IMG/VR virus record: IMGVR_UViG_3300021197_000128
Span: 1-34,467 of that record
DNA from: a virus
Length of the DNA: 34,467 nt
Strand: one strand, 5' to 3'
Within the stretch, counting starts at the first letter, position 1. Every line of letters starts with the position of its first letter. The notes under the pieces are model-generated. The model was given only the letters and a program-made list of their open reading frames with translations, was not told the origin of the DNA and made no database searches. Made by a program: the position numbers and the translations under genes. Below, piece after piece: positions 23,739 through 29,137 of this stretch.

Positions 23739-23946
23739 CTAATAACGTCTTGTACGCCACTCCATCTTCTTCACCCAATACGCCTTGTGATGAAGTCATT
23801 ATGGTTTTTTTCCTAGACACTCTTTTAGGATCTTTCATTTTATTCTCTACCTCACTCCTCTTAGTCGGTGCTGGTACAGCTTGCGCTGGAGGTGGTGGTG
23901 GTGGAGGTGGTGGTGCTGGCTTACTGCCGCCGAATAATCCGCCCAT
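23716..23946 (-). CDS. Small polyproline protein with TIMTS...KTLLG tail
   Basis: 76 residues. MGGLFGGSK is followed by a run of ten prolines with flanking Ala/Pro, a basic linker (KRVSRKK) and the tail TIMTSSQGVLGEEDG..YKTLLGG. The same tail motif closes the Gly/Asp-rich protein encoded 300 bases downstream. Small proteins with a glycine-rich start, proline run and this tail are common between terminase and portal genes of podoviruses; their function is unknown to me. It starts one base after the terL stop, with AGGAG upstream inside terL. Confidence 0.7.
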   Translation of the reverse strand: MGGLFGGSKPAPPPPPPPPPAQAVPAPTKRSEVENKMKDPKRVSRKKTIMTSSQGVLGEEDGVAYKTLLGGATKKS

Positions 23947-23947
23947 A

Positions 23948-25234
23948 TTACATTGCTCCTATACTATTAAATGGATTATAACTACTATCTGCAATCGCTT
24001 GTGGTGGTCTTTCAAACCCTCGGTTTTCCCTTACACCCACAGCAAAATATCTCCAGGCATCAGCCGCATGGCTGGCCCAATCATGTACTGGACTATTCCT
24101 AAATGTCCTTAATCTTTCATTATACGCTCTATGGTACTGCCTTAACGCTTCTAATCCAGCTTTGCAGTTGGCTTGGTCAAACCAGCAACGGCTGAGAATA
24201 AGCTGCGCAGCGTGTATGCCATCTTCAACAGGCAGCTTTGGTACAACCCTAAAATTAATTCCCAAATCGTATGAGATCTCACGGCGGCTCTTGCCAGAGC
24301 CAAGCTCTCTAACCTCAATATCATGCGGCGCATTGTGACTTCCATAGTAATAGCCTTTATTCGTAAGTATCTTCGCATAGTGCGGCAACCCTTCATTCCT
24401 GGCTTCATAAAAATCTATAACATGAATGGCCCTACCAACACTTTGAGTAAACCATATAGCTGTACTATCACCTATACCAAGATCCCACCAGGTATCTACC
24501 TTGTGCGCCTGGTCATAGGGAACATTCCCTATGCGCCCAGTTTCCTGGACTACTTGCAACTCTTTTCCAAAAATAGCTCCAGGCACATTAGCAACCCAGG
24601 AACATTCAAACTCTTGTTCAAACTGGTCCTCGGTCATCATCAACCTGGCAGCTTCTAATTCTTCCTTATCAACAATATCAGTTTCACTAGCCTTATAAAC
24701 TTGTGTAAACCATTCATCAGACGTTGTAGCCGCTTCATATAAATCATAAAAAGCATTATGACCTCTAGGCGTTCCAATAAAAAAGGCCCATCCCTTCCTA
24801 TCAGACAATGCTGGTCTAATTACTTCTGGAAATAAACTTTCTGGAAGATCTGCCATTTCATCCAAGACAGTTCCATCTAAGTAGATTCCACGGAGTGAAT
24901 CATAATTTTCTGCTCCTAGCAGCTGTATCCTTGCACCATTCGGCAGATCACATCTAAGCTCCGTTTCATGGAATCTAACCATAGGAACTTTACCAGCAAA
25001 CTGCTTTAGATAATCCCATGCCACAGCTTTTGCCTGGCGGTATGTAGGCGCTATATAAGCGTACCTGGGATTAGTTTGTGCATTAAGTATTGCTGCCCTC
25101 AATAAATGGTTTATAGCCATCACAGTCTTGCCAAATCGTCTGTGACACACCACAACTCCCCAGCGCTTCATTGTCAGCTCGTTATGCAGTTTTGCCTGGA
25201 GTGGTCTAGGTGAATACGGAATCTCAATGTTCAT
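23948..25234 (-). CDS. Terminase large subunit
   Basis: 428 residues. The ATPase domain shows HRRFGKT (31-37) as Walker A, PTYRQAKAVAWDYLK as the Q/adenine-type region, and TVLDE (122-126) as Walker B with catalytic E126, then FFIGTPRGHNAFYDLYE (motif III). The C-terminal nuclease domain begins at DTWWDLGIGDSTAIWF, with its first metal-binding Asp, and ends with HDWASHAADAWRYFAVG containing another. It drives DNA packaging through the portal and cuts the concatemer. It lies 254 bases downstream of terS, an unusual gap for this operon. Confidence 0.95.
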   Translation of the reverse strand: MNIEIPYSPRPLQAKLHNELTMKRWGVVVCHRRFGKTVMAINHLLRAAILNAQTNPRYAYIAPTYRQAKAVAWDYLKQFAGKVPMVRFHETELRCDLPNGARIQLLGAENYDSLRGIYLDGTVLDEMADLPESLFPEVIRPALSDRKGWAFFIGTPRGHNAFYDLYEAATTSDEWFTQVYKASETDIVDKEELEAARLMMTEDQFEQEFECSWVANVPGAIFGKELQVVQETGRIGNVPYDQAHKVDTWWDLGIGDSTAIWFTQSVGRAIHVIDFYEARNEGLPHYAKILTNKGYYYGSHNAPHDIEVRELGSGKSRREISYDLGINFRVVPKLPVEDGIHAAQLILSRCWFDQANCKAGLEALRQYHRAYNERLRTFRNSPVHDWASHAADAWRYFAVGVRENRGFERPPQAIADSSYNPFNSIGAM

Positions 25235-25488
25235 GGCTTAGACACTCTCTAATTAGGATAATATACGTATTAGGAGAGGCGGCCATGTTTTTGGGCCGTA
25301 CCCACCCTTGCACAGAAAAAATGACGTTATACGAGTTAGCTACTCGTAACTATTTGTAAGCCAGGCAACAGACACAAAAGATCTAGTGACAAAAGTCTGT
25401 AGAATCTGTGCAATATTTAATTAACAAGTTAAAGGTATGCCTTGTGTGCGAGATCACTGCCAACACAAGACCATTCACACAGTAAACC
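25235..25488 (-). other. Non-coding gap between terS and terL, possible pac/cos or leader RNA
   Basis: 254 bases without a convincing gene in an operon whose other neighbours overlap or abut. It contains a perfect 7-bp hairpin at 25330-25348 (TACGAGT / ACTCGTA, 5-base loop), with six T residues 8 bases beyond it on the minus strand, and a second 5-bp GC-rich hairpin near 25281-25300 (CGGCC / GGCCG). A TGACG-N5-CGAGT sequence at 25323-25336 resembles half of the phage operator. A packaging site or a processed leader are possible; neither is shown. Confidence 0.4.
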
Positions 25489-25911
25489 TTACACGATCTC
25501 CAAGTTACCATTGGCCCAAGACAAAGTAACCTGGCCATTATTGCCAGCCGTCTTATCTTCTGCCTTATCCCTAACACCTAATGGCTGCATCTGCCTAATA
25601 TGTTTATCCATATGATCTGCTTCTAATCGTCTACGCTGCACTTCAGCCATTGCAAGCTTTGGATCATCTGGTAATGCCATCTTAACTAAGTCTAGTATCT
25701 GATCCCTCATAACCTCACACTGCAACGCTCTAGCTTTACGATACATAGTATGAGCTTCATCATTCTCTTGTACCCATCTAAGCACAGTACGCCAACTAGG
25801 CAATGTCTTAGTATTGTTACATATCCTGGTTAAGCTTTCACCTTCAGCTATACGCTCACAGATCTTTTCCATCTGTGGTTTTGTAACTCTTATCTTTATG
25901 ATCTTAGCCAT
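25489..25911 (-). CDS. Terminase small subunit, Sf6-like
   Basis: 140 residues. The N-terminal 60 residues form a DNA-binding helix-turn-helix (ICERIAEGESLTRICNNTKTLPSWRTVLRWVQEN), the standard start of Sf6-type TerS, followed by a helical oligomerisation region (MYRKARALQCEVMRDQILDLV, then AEVQRRRLEADHMDKHIRQM). It recognises the packaging site and loads TerL. The start at 25911 is preceded by GGGA; the leader contains a strong terminator (25921-25956) just before it. Confidence 0.88.
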   Translation of the reverse strand: MAKIIKIRVTKPQMEKICERIAEGESLTRICNNTKTLPSWRTVLRWVQENDEAHTMYRKARALQCEVMRDQILDLVKMALPDDPKLAMAEVQRRRLEADHMDKHIRQMQPLGVRDKAEDKTAGNNGQVTLSWANGNLEIV

Positions 25912-25920
25912 AATAATCCC

Positions 25921-25956
25921 AAAAAAATACCTGGCTACTTTGAGGAAATAGCCAGG
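25921..25956 (-). terminator. Rho-independent terminator in the terS leader
   Basis: On the minus strand, an 8-bp perfect stem (CCTGGCTA / TAGCCAGG, 25930-25956) can continue through three inner T-A pairs around a 4-base loop, and is followed two bases later by seven T residues. The run ends ten bases before the terS ATG. Transcripts entering from the right would stop here unless antiterminated; see findings. Confidence 0.8.
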
Positions 25957-26142
25957 CTTTATTTAACTAGTTGAGGTTTTGCAGCTCCCATATCTTATTT
26001 CGCAAATTACTACAAATCCTCGAAAGGAAGCAAAAAATGAACAACTAAAATGAGGTAACAAAGTTAGTTATTCAGATCTTATCAAAAACAGTAATATTTC
26101 TAGATCATTTAGTCAAGCACATTGATTAAATAATATTAATAC

Positions 26143-26171
26143 TTGACGTATAACGTCATACTAATTATTTT
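26143..26171 (+). promoter_or_regulatory. Promoter with TGACG operator upstream of the 61-residue gene
   Basis: TTGACG (26143-26148), a 17-base spacer and TATTTT (26166-26171) form a plausible sigma-70 promoter. The perfect inverted repeat TGACGTATAACGTCA (26144-26158) covers the -35 box and the spacer, so a bound repressor would block it. The same arm sequence occurs at 28197-28211. Confidence 0.6.
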
Positions 26172-26190
26172 AAAGTAAAGGAGTATTACA

Positions 26191-26376
26191 ATGACAGATT
26201 CAATAAGACTAAACAAAGATGATGCCCTGGCATTACAACAGCAATACCATGAAGCATTAGCAGCTGGTGAAAAACAGTTTGTATTTATGGATAGAGATAT
26301 ACTTACAGACTATGCAAAATACATGATAGAGTATCTAAAAACACAAGGCCTATTAGAAGAAGAAACTAAACACTAA
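26191..26376 (+). CDS. Lone rightward 61-residue protein, unknown function
   Basis: 61 residues, acidic, helical: DKDDAL-like start (LNKDDALALQQQYHEALAAGE), FVFMDRDILTDYAKYMIEYLKTQGLLEEE. No family recognised. It has an excellent ribosome site (AAGGAG seven bases before the ATG) and its own operator-bearing promoter. It is convergent with, and overlaps by four bases, the end of the DUF6362-like gene, and is divergent from terS. This isolated, repressor-controlled position would suit a regulator of late expression or a lysogeny/lysis switch factor, but that is inference. Confidence 0.75.
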   Translation: MTDSIRLNKDDALALQQQYHEALAAGEKQFVFMDRDILTDYAKYMIEYLKTQGLLEEETKH

Positions 26377-26756
26377 AGCCGATAATATAATCTAACCAAA
26401 GCATCTTTATATCTACGTTTCACAATCCTAGGATCATTAAGACCTAGGATTTTTGCTATCTTAGTCCACTTAGGACCTCTATCAGTAAATGCAGCTGAAT
26501 GAGCTACCGCCCAAGTAAGCCGTCTATCTTCGTCATCCATCTTTGTTAATGCTAAATCTATAGCTTTATCTAACCTAGTAATCTGATCTGGTGTAGCTTT
26601 TAACCTAGTAACGCCCATAGCATTGTAACCATAAGCAGACCATTCAGTAACATAATCTGGCCAGTTAACCATCTTCTGTTTCCTATAAGCACTAGGCAAC
26701 TTTCTTTCTGTTTCAGCAGCTTCAAAGAATAAATCATTTAACTGCGCTATATCCAT
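26373..26756 (-). CDS. DUF6362-like protein
   Basis: 127 residues. The sequence NWPDYVTEWSAYGYNAMGVTRLKATPDQITRLDKAIDLAL, then DRRLTWAVAHSA and GPKWTKIAKILGLNDPRIVKRRYKDALVRL, agrees with the DUF6362 family pattern as I recall it. The C-terminal part looks like a helix-turn-helix (KWTKIAKILGLNDPRIVKRRY), so it may bind DNA. Last gene of the leftward early operon, coupled to its predecessor by TAATG. Such a place before the late genes would suit a late regulator; unproven. Confidence 0.65.
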   Translation of the reverse strand: MDIAQLNDLFFEAAETERKLPSAYRKQKMVNWPDYVTEWSAYGYNAMGVTRLKATPDQITRLDKAIDLALTKMDDEDRRLTWAVAHSAAFTDRGPKWTKIAKILGLNDPRIVKRRYKDALVRLYYRL

Positions 26757-27133
26757 TACTTGCGCTCATTTCTAAGCTTGTCATCCATTTCTCTAAGCCA
26801 ATTAAGTTTATCAAATATGGGGATATGCTCTAGGTTAATTACTAGGTCCTTATAAGCATCTTCTGAATATCTTTTTCTTAGTTTAGATAATACTCGTCTT
26901 TGCATTTCATCAATGGGAAACTTTGCGCTACGATTTACTGCTGCTGCATAAGCTGGATTCTTTTTCTTAGCCATTAGCTTAGCTAAGCTCTTTAACTTAG
27001 CTAAGTTATTATTCTTAGCTAAGCTATCTAAGCTATTTTTTTTATTTAAAGGATTTAATTGAGTGCTAAGATGTGCGCTAAGCTTAGCTACATGATCTGG
27101 CTTAGAAAAAATTTTACTCTTATCACGATTCAT
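26756..27133 (-). CDS. Basic protein whose gene holds an iteron cluster; possible replication protein
   Basis: 125 residues, very Lys/Leu/Asn-rich in the N-terminal 65 residues, where LAK recurs (SLAKNNNLAKLKSLAKL). The C-terminal 60 residues (FPIDEMQRRVLSKLRKRYSEDAYKDL ... IFDKLNWLREMDDKL) are helical. No family recognised. The repeated LAK codons form palindromes at 18-bp intervals, next to an AT-rich tract, as in the lambda O gene. It overlaps the upstream gene by 11 bases and the downstream one by one base. A role in replication is inference from the DNA pattern only. Confidence 0.6.
   Translation of the reverse strand: MNRDKSKIFSKPDHVAKLSAHLSTQLNPLNKKNSLDSLAKNNNLAKLKSLAKLMAKKKNPAYAAAVNRSAKFPIDEMQRRVLSKLRKRYSEDAYKDLVINLEHIPIFDKLNWLREMDDKLRNERK
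26978..27060. repeat. Three 18-bp-spaced CTTAGCTAAG iterons plus AT-rich tract; candidate origin
   Basis: The 10-bp palindrome CTTAGCTAAG is present at 26978-26987, 26996-27005 and 27014-27023, start to start exactly 18 bp; a 9/10 match lies near 27083-27092. It adjoins a tract at 27035-27060 made of A and T with three G. Iterons beside an AT-rich segment inside a gene are the layout of the lambda origin. No binding protein is known. Confidence 0.4.
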
Positions 27134-27404
27134 CTGTCAACCCCCCAAATAAAAATAAGTAATTTGCACCATCATAAATGTTGTCTGGCGTAGGTTTGCC
27201 GCAATCCATTCTACCATTTTTTACTTCTGACATTCCCCTGGCTACATCAGCACCAACAAACTTTTCACCTGGTTTTAACTTATCTGCATAAACAAGATTC
27301 CACCTGGTTGCTATGTTATCAAATAACTTTGCATAATCACCATATGCCGTTCCCCTATCCTTCAAGATCTGTGCAGCTGTTTCAGCGTACTGGTGTGGCT
27401 TCAT
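27123..27404 (-). CDS. DUF6378-like protein
   Basis: 93 residues. ETAAQILKDRGTAYGDYAKLFDNIATRWNLVY, then KFVGADVARGMSEVKNGRMDCGKPTPDNIYDGANYLFLF, has the layout of DUF6378 proteins (R..xYG..xxN, DVA..M...K..R, DN..D...Y). The family is common in phage early regions and of unknown function. The ATG overlaps the preceding stop (ATGA), showing translational coupling. Confidence 0.7.
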   Translation of the reverse strand: MKPHQYAETAAQILKDRGTAYGDYAKLFDNIATRWNLVYADKLKPGEKFVGADVARGMSEVKNGRMDCGKPTPDNIYDGANYLFLFGGLTDES

Positions 27405-27562
27405 TTAACTATCCTATCAAAATGATCCACCTTTAACTCTTGTGCTTTCCATCCTTGTTTTTCAGCTTCAAGTTCTGCTGGCGTTAATGGCTTTTGTTTT
27501 TTCTTGAGTGCATTACAAATCATTCCCACATGATTAGCGCCAGTTCGATTCGGTTTTGTCAT
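27401..27562 (-). CDS. 53-residue protein in the early operon
   Basis: 53 residues, basic (KKKQKP in the middle) and helical in the second half (LTPAELEAEKQGWKAQEL). The start overlaps the stop of the VRR-NUC gene as ATGA, and its stop overlaps the start of the DUF6378-like gene as ATGA. These two exact overlaps make it a real gene in spite of its size. No family recognised. Confidence 0.7.
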   Translation of the reverse strand: MTKPNRTGANHVGMICNALKKKQKPLTPAELEAEKQGWKAQELKVDHFDRIVK

Positions 27563-27948
27563 ACTTGTTTCCCCCTTAGTTTTATTAATCCATTTAAATA
27601 TTCATGTACTTGTTCTACAGATTTGCACAGCTGCCAGAAGCAGCCAGCCAGCTCTAATTTATCTCGAATGATAGCCTGGTTTTCTGATAGCTTGCCGCCA
27701 TGCCGCTTAACCTCAATAAAGATAGAAATAGAGTTTCCAACCTTGGTTTGATCTCCAGGTACAAATATTTCTATGTCTGGCCAACCTGGTTTAGTTCCCA
27801 TCTTTTTCTGTTTGACTTTATAAGCCACATGACGTTTTCCTTCATTCGGTGAATGATGCCATATAGCGCCTGGTGGCAAGACTACATCAAGCCATTGTCC
27901 GATTCGCACATGAAGTTGATCTTCAGTTTCTACGGATGATAAAGTCAT
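27559..27948 (-). CDS. VRR-NUC domain nuclease
   Basis: 129 residues with the full VRR-NUC set of the PD-(D/E)XK superfamily: an N-terminal Glu (E9 in ETEDQLH), HHSPNEGKR (31-39), GTKPGWPDIEIF with P57-D58, FIEVKR with E79 and K81, and Q91 after LSEN. Stand-alone VRR-NUC proteins are common in phages and often act on branched DNA. It overlaps the end of the Cro-like gene by 26 bases, so both are co-translated. Likely role: resolving replication or recombination intermediates before packaging. Confidence 0.88.
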   Translation of the reverse strand: MTLSSVETEDQLHVRIGQWLDVVLPPGAIWHHSPNEGKRHVAYKVKQKKMGTKPGWPDIEIFVPGDQTKVGNSISIFIEVKRHGGKLSENQAIIRDKLELAGCFWQLCKSVEQVHEYLNGLIKLRGKQV

Positions 27949-28135
27949 TAGGCGTGACCGATCCCATAGTTACTTCAAGAATCAAGCTTAAATGCCTCGC
28001 AGATGGCGTGAGTGCTTGCTTATGCTGCTTTGGTAAGCACCATCTTCTAGCTACAGTAGCCTCTTTAAAACCAAGTTTTTCAGCTAATTTCTTGTAACTT
28101 AAATTTTTTTCTAATCTATATTCTTCTAATGTCAT
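27923..28135 (-). CDS. Cro-like helix-turn-helix protein
   Basis: 70 residues: LEEYRLEKNLSYKKLAEKLGFKEATVARRWCLPK forms the HTH, followed by ARHLSLILEVTMGSVTPNDF, a close with T-G-x-V-x-P-N-D-F found in many Cro/CI-type proteins. First gene of the leftward early operon and divergent from the larger HTH protein at 28366, the arrangement of a lysis-lysogeny switch. The leader is short: a TATAAT (28167-28162) lies just 27 bases before the ATG and no Shine-Dalgarno is evident. Confidence 0.8.
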   Translation of the reverse strand: MTLEEYRLEKNLSYKKLAEKLGFKEATVARRWCLPKQHKQALTPSARHLSLILEVTMGSVTPNDFIIRRN

Positions 28136-28161
28136 GTCTAAATTGGTAACATCACTTGTCC

Positions 28162-28167
28162 ATTATA
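28162..28167 (-). promoter_or_regulatory. Candidate -10 box of the leftward early promoter
   Basis: A perfect TATAAT on the minus strand, with start of transcription expected near 28155. No good -35 box is found at 16-18 bases (TCAAAT at 17), so the promoter may need an activator. The operator at 28196-28212 would be centred near -49. Confidence 0.45.
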
Positions 28168-28186
28168 GTCAATACCAAAAATTAAT

Positions 28187-28215
28187 TTGACATAGATGAC
28201 GTATATCGTCATAGT
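28187..28215 (+). promoter_or_regulatory. Rightward promoter with central operator in the immunity region
   Basis: A perfect TTGACA -35 (28187-28192), 17-base spacer and CATAGT (28210-28215) as -10. The spacer holds the perfect inverted repeat ATGACGTATATCGTCAT (28196-28212), arms identical to those at 26144-26158. It would drive the HTH repressor-like gene at 28366 with a leader of about 140 bases. A weak hairpin (TCACA/TGTGA, 28303-28318) followed by five T lies in that leader. Confidence 0.6.
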
Positions 28216-28365
28216 TAATGTTATGTAAATCAAGTTAGTTGACTAAATTAGCATATTTAGTAGGGGATCATTACCTTGATAACAAGATGTAGTTATTTTA
28301 AGTCACAATAAAATGTGATTTTTAAAATCCGATAAAGTGATTTAATAGAATTGAGGTAATATGAT

Positions 28366-29067
28366 ATGAACGTAGTAAGGCAAAATAAAGAACAAAACAA
28401 AACGAGTACAGTAAAAATGCCTAATAACTTGGATGCCATGATAAGAAGATCTGGTCTGCTAAATAGAGAAGTAGCAGAAAGAAAAGGTTGCCGCCCAGAA
28501 ACAGTATCAAGACAAATATCTGGAGCATTAGGATTATCAGTAAAAGATGCTGAAGAATATGCAGTGATCTTAGGCTGCACGGCACAAGATGTATTGTTCG
28601 TACAGAACGCTGTGCCTTTGTTTGGCACACTTGATGAAGATATTGTAACAGTTAGATCTATCACTGATAAAGGTATATCTTATTATATACCCTATCCATT
28701 ATCTGATGATAAAAGAATTGTATTAGCTGAACATACTGCGCAAAATAAACGCTGGGCCAATGGCAGAATGTATATATTCAGTAATCTGTGTATTGAAAAA
28801 CAAGCTGTAGATGAAAACTGTTTTATGAGATTATCTATAATGAAAATCAAAGGTGAAGAACTTGTCCGATTCGGTGTTTGTTATCCAGAACCAGGCGGAA
28901 CATTCTCTGTTGGATTTAATTCTGATACTCACACGACAACAGACCAGGGCAAATCAAGAACATTAACAGAAAATGATATAAGGCGTGGATTACACCTAGT
29001 TTGGGCCACACCAATATTATCGTGTATATTCCAGCCAGATCTATTAGATATACAAGAAAAAAAATAA
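28366..29067 (+). CDS. XRE-type HTH repressor-like protein
   Basis: 233 residues. An N-terminal HTH (about 20-75: LDAMIRRSGLLNREVAERKGCRPETVSRQISG) is followed by PLFGTLDEDIVTV, which resembles the entry to an S24/LexA-like C-terminal domain, and beta-rich segments (RIVLAEHTA, RFGVCYPEPGGTFSVG). I see no Ser-Lys dyad of the self-cleaving kind (no GxSM-like segment), so induction by RecA-stimulated cleavage is doubtful. GAGG lies nine bases before the ATG. Divergent from the Cro-like gene. Probable lysogeny repressor acting on the TGACG operators; assignment of the operators to this protein is inference. Confidence 0.7.
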   Translation: MNVVRQNKEQNKTSTVKMPNNLDAMIRRSGLLNREVAERKGCRPETVSRQISGALGLSVKDAEEYAVILGCTAQDVLFVQNAVPLFGTLDEDIVTVRSITDKGISYYIPYPLSDDKRIVLAEHTAQNKRWANGRMYIFSNLCIEKQAVDENCFMRLSIMKIKGEELVRFGVCYPEPGGTFSVGFNSDTHTTTDQGKSRTLTENDIRRGLHLVWATPILSCIFQPDLLDIQEKK

Positions 29068-29081
29068 ATACGATCAACCCT

Positions 29082-29100
29082 CTTGACTAAATCGATCAAG
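29082..29100 (+). promoter_or_regulatory. Operator-like inverted repeat before the nuclease operon
   Basis: CTTGACTAAATCGATCAAG: CTTGA/TCAAG arms around nine bases, containing a TTGACT that may be a -35 box. It has the same length and arms as the inverted repeat on the integrase promoter (33108-33126), with 12 of 19 bases identical. A clear -10 at normal spacing is not seen (TACTAG at 15). Confidence 0.4.
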
Positions 29101-29109
29101 CAATACTAG

Positions 29110-29135
29110 GATCTTCTAATTAATATTAGGAGATC
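29110..29135 (+). promoter_or_regulatory. Hairpin sequestering the nuclease ribosome site
   Basis: Two 11-base arms (GATCTTCTAAT and ATTAGGAGATC) with a 4-base TAAT loop pair fully in RNA, with one U-G wobble. The second arm contains the AGGAG (29129-29133) that serves the ATG at 29138. In the folded mRNA the ribosome site is buried, so translation of the nuclease may be conditional. Confidence 0.6.
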
Positions 29136-29137
29136 AC

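Noticed and set aside
25383-25577. 64-codon minus-strand frame overlapping the end of terS
   Set aside because: Overlaps 89 bases of terS in another frame, no ribosome site, no coding-like pattern.
28301-28325. Rightward terminator or attenuator in the repressor leader
   Set aside because: Stem is only five A/T-rich pairs; too weak to call, mentioned only with the promoter.
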